Source of the DNA: Hyphomicrobiales bacterium
GTDB lineage: Bacteria > Pseudomonadota > Alphaproteobacteria > Rhizobiales > Beijerinckiaceae
Assembly (NCBI GenBank): GCA_027483895.1
Contig: JAIXTP010000022.1
Location: forward strand, 1 to 64,000
Length of the DNA stretch: 64,000 nucleotides
Reading direction: 5' to 3'
Position numbers and translations under genes: made by a program. Below, in pieces: positions 43,557 through 52,989 of this stretch. The notes beneath the pieces were generated by a model. That model was not told where the DNA came from, searched no databases, and was given only the letters and a program-made list of their open reading frames with translations. The first letter of the stretch is position 1. Each line of letters opens with the position of its first letter.

Positions 43557-44810
43557 ATGATCTCCGGATTCACTCGTCGCGGCGTCATCGGGACCGCCGC
43601 TTCGCTGATGCTGATCGGCGCCGCGCAGGCCCAGTCTGAAGTGACCATCGGCCTCGTTCTGCCGCTCAGCGGCGGCTCGGCGGCGGTAGGCCAGCAATAC
43701 CGCACCGGCATCTCCATCGCGGTCGACCAGATCAATGCGGCCGGCGGCATCAAGGCGATGAACGGCGCCAAGCTCAAGGCGGTGTTCGGCGACACCCAGA
43801 GCAAGCCGGACGTCGGCGTCTCCGAGACGGAACGCCTGATCACCCGCGAGAACGTCGCCATCGTCGGCGGCGCCTTCAACAGCGCCGTGAGCTTCCCGGC
43901 CTCGGAAGTCGCCGAACGCTACAAGACCCCGTGGGTCACGGTCGGCTCCGTGAAGGACGAGATCACCGAGCGGAACTACAAATACGTGTTCCGCATCAAC
44001 AACAAGGCGACCTACGACGCCCGCGAGCAGATCGACGCGATGGACCTCCTGAAGAAGGAGACCGGCAAGGGTCCGAAGACCATCGCGATGTTCTACGAGG
44101 GCTCGGACTGGGGCCGCTCGCATGCCGCGAACGTCCGCAAGATCGCCAAGGAACGCGGCTACGACATCGTTCTGGACGAGGCGGCTCCGCCGAACCAGGT
44201 CGACTTCTCCGCCCAGCTCCTGAAGATCCGCGCTTCCAAGGCCGATGCGCTGATCGTGGCCTTCTACACTCCGGACCATCTGCTGCTGACCCGCCAGATG
44301 TACGAGCAGCGTCTCGACATCCCCTACGGCGTGCACTCCGTGGGCGGCGGAACCGAGGATCCGTCCTTCTACAAGGCCGTGCCGCCGCAGGCCGTCGCCT
44401 ACTACTTCGTGCAGGAAGACCGCCAGGTCGACGCCCTGCAGGGTACCCGGCATCCGGAGTACGACGACCTCGAAACCAAGTTCAAGGCGGCCTTGAACTA
44501 CGACGTCAGCGCCTATGGCGCTCAGGGCTTCTCGCTGATGTACGTGATCAAGGACGCTCTCGAGCGCTCCGCTTCGGCCGATCGCGACAAGATCCGCGAT
44601 GCCCTGTCGAAGACGGACATCACGTCCGGTCCCGCGATGTATGTCGGCTATCGCCGGATCAAGTTCGACGAGAACGGCCAGAACACCTTCGCGAACGGTG
44701 CCATCTCGCAGAATCTCGGCGGGCAGCGCCTGACCGTGTGGCCGGCCGAAAGCCGTGCCCCGACGACCAAGCCCGCGTGGCCCGTCCCGGCCTGGTCCGA
44801 GCGCAAGTAA
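43557..44810 (+). CDS. livK: Liv-type ABC transporter substrate-binding protein, second system
   Basis: ATG at 43557 after GGGAGGAAG gives 417 residues. The leader has a twin arginine (FTRRGVIGT) and a hydrophobic core ending at GAAQAQ, so Tat export is possible. The Peripla_BP_6 body shows TIGLVLPLSGGSAAVGQQYR and the binding-cleft segments VGGAFNSAVSFPASEVAERY and KAVPPQAVAYYFVQ. It starts the second livKHMGF operon, which differs in gene order (K-H-M-G-F) and neighbours from the first. Confidence 0.93.
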   Translation: MISGFTRRGVIGTAASLMLIGAAQAQSEVTIGLVLPLSGGSAAVGQQYRTGISIAVDQINAAGGIKAMNGAKLKAVFGDTQSKPDVGVSETERLITRENVAIVGGAFNSAVSFPASEVAERYKTPWVTVGSVKDEITERNYKYVFRINNKATYDAREQIDAMDLLKKETGKGPKTIAMFYEGSDWGRSHAANVRKIAKERGYDIVLDEAAPPNQVDFSAQLLKIRASKADALIVAFYTPDHLLLTRQMYEQRLDIPYGVHSVGGGTEDPSFYKAVPPQAVAYYFVQEDRQVDALQGTRHPEYDDLETKFKAALNYDVSAYGAQGFSLMYVIKDALERSASADRDKIRDALSKTDITSGPAMYVGYRRIKFDENGQNTFANGAISQNLGGQRLTVWPAESRAPTTKPAWPVPAWSERK

Positions 44811-44826
44811 GACCGAGCGTCTCGAT

Positions 44827-44850
44827 GCACGGGGGCTGCGGCCCCCGTGC
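44827..44850 (+). terminator. Intra-operon hairpin after the second livK
   Basis: A perfect ten-base-pair stem, GCACGGGGGC against GCCCCCGTGC, with a four-base loop, lies 16 bases after the binding-protein stop and 59 bases before livH. A short pyrimidine run (TCTCCC) follows. It probably sets the ratio of binding protein to permease. Confidence 0.6.
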
Positions 44851-44908
44851 TCTCCCTTCCCGCGCATCTTGACGCCACCGCGGCCCGCGGGCCGCAGGAC
44901 AGCTCCGC

Positions 44909-45793
44909 ATGGACCCCTTGATCCTGTCATTCGCCGTCGTGAACGGCCTGCTGATCGGCGGCATCTACGGCGGCGTCGCCCTGGGTCTCAGCCTGATCTT
45001 CGGGGTGCTCCGCGTCGTGAACTTCGCGCACGGCTCGCTTCTGATGCTGGCGCTCTACGCCGCCTATTGGCTCCAGATCTGGGCGGGCATCGACCCCTAT
45101 TACAGCATCATCGTCACCGTCCCGCTGCTCTTCGGGATCGGCTTCATGATCCAGAGCGTGATCATCGCGCCGCTGATCCGGCGCGAGAGCGCGCTGGTGG
45201 TCGAGCCGCTGAGCGCGCTTCTGCTGACGGCGGGCGTCTATCTCGTCATCGACAATCTTGCGCTGATGGCCTTCGGGCCGAACGTGCGCTCCGCGACGAC
45301 GAGCTTCGCGCTGCCGCCCGTCATGCTGGGCCAGATCCCGGTCAACATGCCCCGGCTCATCGGCTTCGGAGCGGCGATCGTGGTGGCCGTCGGCCTCGCC
45401 TGGTGGCTCAAGACGACCCGCATGGGCCGCGCGATCCGTGCGGTGGCGTCGAACCGCGACGCGGCGGCGCTGTCCGGCATCAACGTGCCGCTCGTCTACG
45501 CCGTCACCTTCGGTATCGGGGCCAGCATTCTCGGCCTGTTCGGTTCGCTTCTGGCGACCTTCGTGCCGATCACGCCTCAGGTCGGCCTGAATTTCGGCAT
45601 CCGCTCCTTCATCGTGGTCGTTCTCGGCGGCATCGGCAGTCTGCCGGGCTCGATCGTCGGCGGTCTGGTCATCGGCGTCTTCGAGGCGATCGCCTCGCAA
45701 TTCGTGCCCGCCACCTCCGCCGCGATCCTGTCCCTCGGCCTCTTCGTGCTGATCCTGCTCGTCCGGCCGAGCGGACTGATGGGGAAAGCCTGA
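44909..45793 (+). CDS. livH: Liv-type ABC transporter permease LivH, second system
   Basis: 294 residues with LivH signatures: VVNGLLIGGIYGGVALGLSL, FGVLRVVNFAHGSLLML and VVVLGGIGSLPGSIVGG near the C-terminus. Nine or so membrane segments are apparent. Its stop overlaps the start of LivM by one base (TGATG). It forms the channel with LivM. Confidence 0.93.
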   Translation: MDPLILSFAVVNGLLIGGIYGGVALGLSLIFGVLRVVNFAHGSLLMLALYAAYWLQIWAGIDPYYSIIVTVPLLFGIGFMIQSVIIAPLIRRESALVVEPLSALLLTAGVYLVIDNLALMAFGPNVRSATTSFALPPVMLGQIPVNMPRLIGFGAAIVVAVGLAWWLKTTRMGRAIRAVASNRDAAALSGINVPLVYAVTFGIGASILGLFGSLLATFVPITPQVGLNFGIRSFIVVVLGGIGSLPGSIVGGLVIGVFEAIASQFVPATSAAILSLGLFVLILLVRPSGLMGKA

Positions 45794-46821
45794 TGTCCGT
45801 CGCTCCGCACACCACCTCCGCCGCACCGGCCGCGAAGAGCAAGTCGAGGGTTCTGCCCCTCGCGCTCTTCACGGCGGTCCTGCTCGGCATCCCGCTCGTG
45901 GTGAAGGACTCCTTCTTCATCCACTCCTGCATCGTCGTGCTGTTCTTCGCCTACATGGCGACGTCGTGGAACTTCGTCTGCGGCTATGTCGGGCAGCTCT
46001 CGATCGGCCATTCGATGTTCGCCGGCGCCGGCGGCTACGCGACGGTGCTCCTCTTCACGCAGACGGGGCTTTCGCCCTGGCTGGGCCTGCCGGTCGGCGG
46101 GCTCGTCGCGGCGCTGCTCTCGGTCTTGGTCGGCTATCCGACCTTCCGGCTGAAGGGGCCGTATTTCGCGCTGACCACGATCGCCTTCGCGGAAATGATC
46201 CGGATCTGGGTCGAGAACACCGACACCTTCCTCGGCATTCCGCTGAACGGCGCGGCGGGCATCACGGTCCCGTTGCTCGGGCAGAACGTCGCCGCGATGC
46301 AGTTCAACGACAAGGTGCCCTACTACTACATCATCGCGACCATGCTCGGCGGCGCGCTGCTCGCGACCTGGCTCCTCGAGAATGCCAAGCTCGGCTTCTA
46401 CCTCAAGGCCATCCGCGGCGACGTGGACGCGGCGGAGTCGCTCGGCATCAGCCCGAGCCGCTACCAGCTCATCGCGCTCGCGATCAGCGCCTTCATGACG
46501 GGCATGGGCGGCGGCTTCTACGCGCAGTTCTACCGCTATGTGAATGCGGAACGCCTGATCGGCGTCGACCTTTCGATCGACATGGCGCTGATGAGCATCA
46601 TCGGCGGGCAGGGCACGATCTTCGGGCCTCTGCTGGGCGCACTGCTGCTCGCGCCGCTCGCCGAGATCACCCGCAGCCATCTCGGCGGCTCGCTGCTGGG
46701 CCTGCACATCGTGGTCTACGGCGTCATCCTCATTCTCGCGGTGCTCTATCTGCCGAAGGGCCTGATCGACCCGCTCCGGCGCCTCGCCGCGAAGTTCAAC
46801 GGACGGGGGACGGGCCGATGA
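45793..46821 (+). CDS. livM: Liv-type ABC transporter permease LivM, second system
   Basis: ATG at 45793 gives 342 residues with an unusually polar N-terminal stretch of about 20 residues rich in Ala and Lys. LivM motifs follow: SWNFVCGYVGQLSIGHSMFA, RLKGPYFALTTIAFAEMIRI and SIIGGQGTIFGPLLGALL. It overlaps livG by 4 bases. Confidence 0.93.
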   Translation: MSVAPHTTSAAPAAKSKSRVLPLALFTAVLLGIPLVVKDSFFIHSCIVVLFFAYMATSWNFVCGYVGQLSIGHSMFAGAGGYATVLLFTQTGLSPWLGLPVGGLVAALLSVLVGYPTFRLKGPYFALTTIAFAEMIRIWVENTDTFLGIPLNGAAGITVPLLGQNVAAMQFNDKVPYYYIIATMLGGALLATWLLENAKLGFYLKAIRGDVDAAESLGISPSRYQLIALAISAFMTGMGGGFYAQFYRYVNAERLIGVDLSIDMALMSIIGGQGTIFGPLLGALLLAPLAEITRSHLGGSLLGLHIVVYGVILILAVLYLPKGLIDPLRRLAAKFNGRGTGR

Positions 46822-47555
46822 CCGCTCCGCTGCTGGAGGTTCGCAACCTCTCCAAGACGTTCGGCGGCCTCAAGGCCGTGTCGGAGGTCTCCTTCACGAT
46901 GAACAAGGGCGAGATCCTCGCCCTGCTCGGGCCCAACGGCGCGGGCAAGACCACCGCCTTCAACATGATCGCGGGCTTCCTGCAGCCTACCGAAGGGCAG
47001 ATCCTGTTCGAAGGTCGGGACATCACGGGCGGCAAGCCTTGGGATCTGTGCCGCGAAGGCATCGCACGGACCTTCCAGCTGTCGCGGCCGTTCAGCGACC
47101 TCACGGTGCTCGAAAACCTGATGGTGGGCGGCTTCGCGCGCTCCTCCGACATCGGCCTCATCCGCTCGCGGGCGGCCGAGATCGCCGAGTTTCTCGGGAT
47201 GGGCCGGCAGATCGACATCGAAGTGCAGCACCTCACCGCCTTCGACCGCCGCAAGCTCGAACTCGGGCGCGCGCTGTCGACGCGGCCGACGCTTCTGCTG
47301 ATGGACGAGGTGGTCGCCGGTGCGACGCCCGCCGAAGCGCAGGAGATGGTCGCCCTCGTCCGGAAAATCCGCGACACGGGCGTCTCCATCCTCATCGTCG
47401 AACACGTGATGAAGGTGATCATGGCGCTCAGCGAGCGCGTGATCGTGATGGAATCCGGCCGCCTGATCGCCGACGGGAAGCCGCATGACGTGGTCGCCCA
47501 ACCGGACGTCCTCAAGGCCTATTTCGGGGAGCAGTATGTCGCAACCCGCGCTTGA
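46818..47555 (+). CDS. livG: Liv-type ABC transporter ATP-binding protein LivG, second system
   Basis: 245 residues with Walker A LGPNGAGKTT, ARTFQLSRPFSDLT as the Q-loop, LTAFDRRKLELGRAL in place of the usual LSGGQ signature, and Walker B LLLMDEVVAGA. The Walker B neighbourhood reads VAGATPAEAQEM where LivG normally has A-G-L-N. It overlaps livF by 20 bases. It energises the transporter. Confidence 0.92.
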   Translation: MTAPLLEVRNLSKTFGGLKAVSEVSFTMNKGEILALLGPNGAGKTTAFNMIAGFLQPTEGQILFEGRDITGGKPWDLCREGIARTFQLSRPFSDLTVLENLMVGGFARSSDIGLIRSRAAEIAEFLGMGRQIDIEVQHLTAFDRRKLELGRALSTRPTLLLMDEVVAGATPAEAQEMVALVRKIRDTGVSILIVEHVMKVIMALSERVIVMESGRLIADGKPHDVVAQPDVLKAYFGEQYVATRA

Positions 47556-48252
47556 AACCGTCGACCTTCACGCCGGCTACGGCGACGTCCGCGTCCTCAA
47601 CGGCGTCTCGCTGACGGTCGGACGCGGCGAGATCGTCGCGCTGATCGGCGCAAACGGCGTCGGCAAGACGACGCTGCTGCGGACCGTCTCGGGGCTGGTG
47701 CGCGCCAAGGGCGGCACGATCTCGCTCTTCGGCGAACGCATCGAGGCGCTGCCGCCGCACGACGTGACCGCGGCCGGCTTCGTCCAGTCGCCCGAGGGCA
47801 AGCAGCTCTTCCTCAACATGCTGATCGAGGAAAATCTCCTCGTCGGCGCGCACAACCGCAGGGCCTATGAGCGCCGCAAGCAGACGCTCGAAGAGGTCTA
47901 CGAGCTGTTCCCGATCCTCGCGGAGCGCCGGACGAAGCTCGCGGGCACCCTTTCGGGCGGCCAGCAGCAGATGCTCGCTGTGGGACGCGCGCTCATGGCG
48001 CGGCCGCGCGCTCTGGCGCTCGACGAACCCTCGCTCGGCCTCGCGCCGATCATGGTCGATCGCCTGTTCGAAGGCATCCGCAAGATCCGGCAGCTCGACA
48101 TCCCGATCTTCATCATCGAGCAGAACGTCTTCCAGGTCCTCAACATGGCGGACCGCGGCTACGTGCTCGAACAGGGTCGCGTCACCCTGACCGGCACGGG
48201 CAAGGAACTGCTCGAAAACCAGCATCTGAAATCGACCTATCTCGGCCTCTGA
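47536..48252 (+). CDS. livF: Liv-type ABC transporter ATP-binding protein LivF, second system
   Basis: ATG at 47536 after GGGGAG gives 238 residues. Motifs are Walker A IGANGVGKTT, the LivF-type QSPEGKQLFLNMLIEENL, signature LSGGQQQM and Walker B ALALDEPSLGLAPI, then IIEQNV. It ends the transporter set; a short-chain dehydrogenase starts 72 bases later in the same direction. Confidence 0.93.
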   Translation: MSQPALETVDLHAGYGDVRVLNGVSLTVGRGEIVALIGANGVGKTTLLRTVSGLVRAKGGTISLFGERIEALPPHDVTAAGFVQSPEGKQLFLNMLIEENLLVGAHNRRAYERRKQTLEEVYELFPILAERRTKLAGTLSGGQQQMLAVGRALMARPRALALDEPSLGLAPIMVDRLFEGIRKIRQLDIPIFIIEQNVFQVLNMADRGYVLEQGRVTLTGTGKELLENQHLKSTYLGL

Positions 48253-48324
48253 CCCGTCCCGCCCGGCGGCGGGAACGCGCGCCGGACGGAACTCGGTCGG
48301 TCCGGTCGCACGGGGGAATCGCCT

Positions 48325-49116
48325 ATGGAACTCGCGGGAAAGATCGCTCTCATCACCGGCGCCGGCAGCGGTCTCGGGCTCGCCACCGCCCGTGCCTTCG
48401 CCCGCGAAGGCGCGACGGTGATGATCAACGACATCAGGCCGGAAGCGGCCCATGCCGCGGCGGCCGAGATCGGGCCGAAGCATCGCGGCACCGGCGGCGA
48501 CGTCTCCAAGGAGGCCGAGGTCGCGAAGATGGTGGACGAGACGCTGAAGGCGTTCGGCCGCATCGACATCCTCGTCAACAATGCGGGCGTGCCGGACAGT
48601 TTCGTGCCGACCGTCGACCAGCCGCTCTCGCACTGGCAGCGCCTGATCGACATCCATCTGACGGGCACCTATCTCGTCTCGAAGACGGTCGCCCCGGGCA
48701 TGATCGCCCGCAAGTCGGGCGTGATGATCAATCTCAATTCCATCGCCGGCGTGATCGGCCTTCCGGTCCGCACCGCGTACAGCGCGGCCAAGGCCGGCAT
48801 CGGCATGATGACCCGCGTGCTCGCCTGCGAATGGGGGCCGCATCAGGTCCGCGTCAACGCCATCGCGCCCGGCTATATCATGACGCCGCTCACGCAGGGG
48901 CTGATCGACGCGGGCCGCATCGACCCGATGCGCATCCGTCGCCGCACCCCGATGGGCAAGCTCGGCGTGCCCGAGGACATCGCGGAAGCGATGGTCTTCC
49001 TCGCGTCCGACAGGGCGAAATTCATCACCGGCATCACCGTGCCCGTCGACGGCGGCTATTGCTCGTGGGGTGCCCCGAGCGACGCCTTCCCCGACGAGAT
49101 GATGCAGGCGGACTGA
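48325..49116 (+). CDS. Short-chain dehydrogenase/reductase (SDR)
   Basis: 263 residues with the classical SDR pattern: nucleotide motif TGAGSGLG near residue 12, NNAG in ILVNNAGVPDS, the active Ser in NLNSIAG and the Tyr-Lys pair in YSAAKAGI. NDIRPEA after the second strand suggests NAD(H) preference. It oxidises or reduces a hydroxyl or keto group. It is followed 10 bases later by the glycerol dehydrogenase-like gene, suggesting consecutive alcohol oxidation steps. Confidence 0.92.
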   Translation: MELAGKIALITGAGSGLGLATARAFAREGATVMINDIRPEAAHAAAAEIGPKHRGTGGDVSKEAEVAKMVDETLKAFGRIDILVNNAGVPDSFVPTVDQPLSHWQRLIDIHLTGTYLVSKTVAPGMIARKSGVMINLNSIAGVIGLPVRTAYSAAKAGIGMMTRVLACEWGPHQVRVNAIAPGYIMTPLTQGLIDAGRIDPMRIRRRTPMGKLGVPEDIAEAMVFLASDRAKFITGITVPVDGGYCSWGAPSDAFPDEMMQAD

Positions 49117-49126
49117 GGAGGGCGCC

Positions 49127-50224
49127 ATGCGGATCTTCGGTTCACCGGAGCGCTATATCCAAGGGCCGGGCGTTCTGGCCGAGATCGGCACGGTCGCGAA
49201 GGACTACGGCGGCCCCGTCTGCATCGTCGTCGATGCGGGCGTGGTCTCCATCGTCGAACCCGTGATGGCGAAGAGCCTCGCGGATGCCGGCATCGCCTTC
49301 GAGCTGCATTCCTTTGCGGGCGAGATCACCTATCCCGCGATCGACGCGCTCACGGCGTCGGCCCGTCCGGCCGGACCACGGGCGGTGATCGCGGTGGGCG
49401 GCGGCAAGGGCCTCGATGTCGGCAAGGGCGTCGCGGTCCGCCTCGGCATCCCCGTCATCACGGTCCCGACCATCGCTTCGAACGATGCGCCCACGAGCGC
49501 ATCGTTCGCCGTCTATGACGACGACCATGTGATGATCGCGGTCGACCGCATGGTCCGGAACCCGTCGGTCGTTCTCGTCGATACGGCGTTGATCGCGAAG
49601 GCGCCCGCGGGCTTCCTGCGTGCCGGGATCGGCGATGCGTTGACCAAGAAGTTCGAGGCCGACGGCTGCTGGGCCGGAACGGGCATCACGCCGTTCCGCA
49701 CGCGGCCTCTGCGGCTCGGCAAGGCGATCGCCGACGAAGGCTACCGGATCCTGCGCGCGCATGCCGCCGCGGCGCTCAAGGCCGTCGAGCGCAAGGAGGT
49801 CACCGAGGATCTCGAAGCGACGGTGGAAGCCTGCATCCTGATGAGCGGCCTCGGCTTCGAGAACGGCGGCCTCTCCTTCGCCCATTCGATGACGCGCGGA
49901 CTGGTCAAGGCTCGTGACGCGAAGAACGCGCCCCACGGCGAACAGGTGGGCTATGCGGTGGTGGTCCAATTGGCCGTCGAGCGCCGCTCCGACGCCGAGG
50001 TCCTCGACCTGATGGGCTTCAACCGCGAGGTGGGCCTTCCGGTGAATCTCGCGGGGCTCGGCATGCAACGGCCGACGCGGGCGGAGATCGACGACATCGC
50101 GCGCTGGACGATGACGGCGCCGCACATCCCCAACCTCGCGCTGACGATCACGGCCGAGGACGTATCGGCGGCGATCCTCCGGGTCGAGGCGCTCTCCGGA
50201 TCTCCGGTCGGGGGCACGGCATGA
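49127..50224 (+). CDS. Glycerol dehydrogenase-like iron/zinc-type alcohol dehydrogenase
   Basis: 365 residues closely matching the GldA pattern: SPERYIQGPGVLAEIG at the start, AVGGGKGLDVGKGVA for the nucleotide, VPTIASNDAPTSASFAVY, and metal residues in AGIGDALTKKFEA (Asp), SFAHSMTRGL (His) and NAPHGEQVGYAVV (His). Known members interconvert glycerol and dihydroxyacetone with NAD. It sits directly before split transketolase genes (4-base overlap), so its natural substrate may be a ketol released or used by them. Confidence 0.9.
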   Translation: MRIFGSPERYIQGPGVLAEIGTVAKDYGGPVCIVVDAGVVSIVEPVMAKSLADAGIAFELHSFAGEITYPAIDALTASARPAGPRAVIAVGGGKGLDVGKGVAVRLGIPVITVPTIASNDAPTSASFAVYDDDHVMIAVDRMVRNPSVVLVDTALIAKAPAGFLRAGIGDALTKKFEADGCWAGTGITPFRTRPLRLGKAIADEGYRILRAHAAAALKAVERKEVTEDLEATVEACILMSGLGFENGGLSFAHSMTRGLVKARDAKNAPHGEQVGYAVVVQLAVERRSDAEVLDLMGFNREVGLPVNLAGLGMQRPTRAEIDDIARWTMTAPHIPNLALTITAEDVSAAILRVEALSGSPVGGTA

Positions 50225-51093
50225 CGGACCGCGCCCCCCCCCCGAACGACAACGGCTTCGTTCCGCTGGATCTCGACCAGCTGCGCGAGATGGCGCGGAT
50301 CAACCGCATCGACGTGGCGGACATGTTCGCCGCCGCGGGCAACGGCCATTACGGCAGCTGCTATTCCTGCACCGAGATCATGACGGCGCTGTATTTTTCG
50401 GTGATGCGCGTCGACAGCCGCAATCCCGAGCGGCCGGATCGCGACCGCTTCATCTTCAGCAAGGCGCATGCGGCGCCCACGCTCTATTCGGCCCTGATCC
50501 GCCGCGGATTTCTCCCGGAAGAATGGATCCCCGAATATGAGACCAAGGTCGGCGTGAAGCTGATGACGCACCAGTCGCGGCGCTATCAGCCCGGCGTGGA
50601 CGCTTCGGGCGGGGCGCTCGGGCACGGGCTTTCGGTCGGGGCCGGCATGGCGGTCGCGGCCAAGTTCGACCGCTCGGACCACCGCGTCTATGTGCTGCTC
50701 GGTGACGGCGAACTGCATGAGGGCTCGATCTGGGAGGCCGCGGCCTTCGCGCCCAAGCACAAGCTCGACAATCTCGTCGCGATCGTCGACCGCAACCGCT
50801 TGAGCGTCGACGGCCGCGTCGACGAGGTGCTGCCCCTCGAACCGCTCGCGGACCGCTGGAAGAGCTTCGGCTGGGACGTCGCGGAAGTGGACGGGCACGA
50901 TCTGGAAGCCCTCGTGAAGGTGCTCGACGTGCCGCGGATCGGCGGCAGCGGAAAGCCGCTCGTCGTGATCGCGCATACGGTCAAAGGGCGCGGCGTGTCC
51001 TTCATGGAGGACGTGCGGAGCTGGCATTTCGACGTCATCTCGCCGCAACAGGACGCCGCCTTGCGGCTCGAACTTTCGGAGCCGCTGAAATGA
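50221..51093 (+). CDS. Transketolase-like N-terminal subunit (second pair)
   Basis: 290 residues with the thiamin diphosphate motif LLGDGELHEGSIWEAAAFAP and DRNRLSVDG. Its His loops read NGHYGSCYSC and SKAHAAPTLYSAL, the latter differing from SKGHA. Codons 5-8 contain a run of ten C (50234-50243) coding for Ala-Pro-Pro-Pro. It overlaps its partner gene by 4 bases. Confidence 0.92.
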   Translation: MTDRAPPPNDNGFVPLDLDQLREMARINRIDVADMFAAAGNGHYGSCYSCTEIMTALYFSVMRVDSRNPERPDRDRFIFSKAHAAPTLYSALIRRGFLPEEWIPEYETKVGVKLMTHQSRRYQPGVDASGGALGHGLSVGAGMAVAAKFDRSDHRVYVLLGDGELHEGSIWEAAAFAPKHKLDNLVAIVDRNRLSVDGRVDEVLPLEPLADRWKSFGWDVAEVDGHDLEALVKVLDVPRIGGSGKPLVVIAHTVKGRGVSFMEDVRSWHFDVISPQQDAALRLELSEPLK

Positions 51094-52109
51094 GCCTGCT
51101 CGACGATCCCAAGAGGCTCGGCGAGCATGTCGCCGATTTCAGGGCGCGCCATCCGAAGAAGCCGATGCGGCAGGAGTTCGGGGCGATCATGCTGGCGCTC
51201 GCCGAGCGTCGCCCGGATGTCTTCGCGGTGACCGCGGACCTGATGTACGCCACCGGGCTCGTCGAATTCGGTGCGCGTTTTCCCGACCGGCTCGTCAATG
51301 TCGGCATCGCCGAGCAGAACATGATCGGCGTCGCCGCCGGCCTCGGCGGAGCCGGCAAACTTCCGGTCGTCTGCGGCTATGCCGCCTTCATCGCGCTGCG
51401 CGCGGTGGAACAGGTGAAGGTCGACTGCGCCTACAACGAGACCAAGGTCATCCTCGCAGGCCTCAGCAGCGGGCTGACCTACGGCGTGGGCGGCCCGACG
51501 CACCAGACCTATGAGGACCTCGCGACGCTGCGGGCCATGCCGAACACCATCGTGATCGTTCCGAACGACACGGTGCAGGCGGCGCTCGCGATGGATGCGG
51601 CCGTCGAGCATCCCGGAAATACGCCGATCTATCTGCGGCTCGGACGCGGGCCGGAGCACGTGCTGACGAAACCGGGCGACCCGTTCCGGATCGGACGCGC
51701 GAACCGTCTCTGCGACGGCGACGACGTGTGTCTCGTCGCCAACGGCGCGCTGACCTTCGAGGCCTATCTGGCGGCCGACATCCTGCGCGGGGAGGGCATC
51801 GCCGCCGAGGTGCTCGACATGCATACGGTGAAGCCGATCGACCGCGAGGCGATCCTCGATGCCGCGGGCCGCGTCGACGCCATGGTCGTGGCGGAAGAGC
51901 ATTCGCGCAGCGGCGGCCTCGGCGCGGCCGTGCTCGAAGTGCTCGAGGACGGCCACGACTTCCCCGTCGCGCGCATCGGGCTCGAAGACGAATATCCGCC
52001 CATCGGGCCCATGCCCGACCTGCGCCATGCCCTCGGCCTCTCGGGCGAGGCGATCGCGCGGCGGGCGCGGCTTCTGCTCGATCGGAAGCGGTCCCGACGG
52101 GGCCGCTGA
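51090..52109 (+). CDS. Transketolase-like C-terminal subunit (second pair)
   Basis: 339 residues, pyrimidine-binding plus C-terminal domains. The activating Glu is in NVGIAEQNMIGVAAGLGG, and YLRLGRGPEHVL and VVAEEHSRSGGLGAAVLEVL are typical. It starts with a short polar extension. It is followed after 37 bases by another split transketolase. Confidence 0.92.
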   Translation: MSLLDDPKRLGEHVADFRARHPKKPMRQEFGAIMLALAERRPDVFAVTADLMYATGLVEFGARFPDRLVNVGIAEQNMIGVAAGLGGAGKLPVVCGYAAFIALRAVEQVKVDCAYNETKVILAGLSSGLTYGVGGPTHQTYEDLATLRAMPNTIVIVPNDTVQAALAMDAAVEHPGNTPIYLRLGRGPEHVLTKPGDPFRIGRANRLCDGDDVCLVANGALTFEAYLAADILRGEGIAAEVLDMHTVKPIDREAILDAAGRVDAMVVAEEHSRSGGLGAAVLEVLEDGHDFPVARIGLEDEYPPIGPMPDLRHALGLSGEAIARRARLLLDRKRSRRGR

Positions 52110-52146
52110 GCCGGCCGGTACCGTCCCAAGCATTGCGGAGATCGAC

Positions 52147-52989
52147 GTGACGCCCTCGAAGGGACACAACAAGGAACTCGCCGAGCGCGCCTATCGGGTC
52201 CGGCGCAATGCCGTGCGCATGGGCGAGGTGCAGGGGCAGGGCTATATCGCGCAGGCGCTCGACATCGCCGACGTGCTCGCCACGGCCTATTTCCATGCGA
52301 TGCGCTACAGGCCGGAAGACCCGAACTGGGAAGGCCGCGACCGCTTCCTGCTCTCGAACGGCCATTACGCGATCGCGCTCTATGCCGCGTTGATCGAGGC
52401 CGGGATCATTCCCGAGGAAGAGCTCGAAACCTACGGCAGCGACGAGAGCCGCCTGCCGATGTCGGGCATGGCCTCCTACACGCCGGGGATGGAAATGTCC
52501 GGCGGTTCGCTCGGCGTCGGCATGTCCATCGCCGTCGGCATGGCCATGGGGCTGAAGCGGAAGAAGTCCGACAGCCGCGTCTATATCCTGTTCTCGGACG
52601 GCGAACTCGACGAGGGCTCGGTCTGGGAGGCGATGATGTCGGCCGCCCATCACAAGCTCGACAACATCATCGCCGTCGTCGACGTGAACAACCAGCAGGC
52701 CGACGGCCCCTCGACGCAGGTGATGGCCTTCGAGCCGCTCGGGCAGAAGCTCGAAGCCTTCGGCTGGTTCGTGCAGCGGATCGACGGCAACGATCTCGAC
52801 GCGGTGGTCGACGCGTTCGACGCGGCCAAGGATCACAAGGCGCCGAAGCCCCGGATCATCGTCGCCGATACGCTGATGGGGAAAGGCGTGCCTTTCCTCG
52901 AAGCCCGCGAGAAAAACCATTTCATCCGCGTCGACGCGCATGAATGGCAGCTGGCCCTGGCGGCTCTCGACGAAGGGAGGCTCGCATGA
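52147..52989 (+). CDS. Transketolase-like N-terminal subunit (third pair)
   Basis: GTG at 52147, after GCGGAG, gives 280 residues; the upstream frame is antisense-like inside the preceding gene. The thiamin motif is FSDGELDEGSVWEAMMSAAH with VDVNNQQADG; the first Gly of the usual GDG is replaced by Ser. Loops GYIAQALDIADVLA and SNGHYAIALYAAL replace the usual G-H-x-G-G and S-K-G-H-A motifs. It overlaps the next gene by 4 bases. Confidence 0.9.
   Translation: MTPSKGHNKELAERAYRVRRNAVRMGEVQGQGYIAQALDIADVLATAYFHAMRYRPEDPNWEGRDRFLLSNGHYAIALYAALIEAGIIPEEELETYGSDESRLPMSGMASYTPGMEMSGGSLGVGMSIAVGMAMGLKRKKSDSRVYILFSDGELDEGSVWEAMMSAAHHKLDNIIAVVDVNNQQADGPSTQVMAFEPLGQKLEAFGWFVQRIDGNDLDAVVDAFDAAKDHKAPKPRIIVADTLMGKGVPFLEAREKNHFIRVDAHEWQLALAALDEGRLA

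Noticed and set aside
42615..44930. Leftward frame of 771 codons
   Set aside because: It is antisense to the CoA ligase and binding-protein genes, which have clear motifs and start sites.
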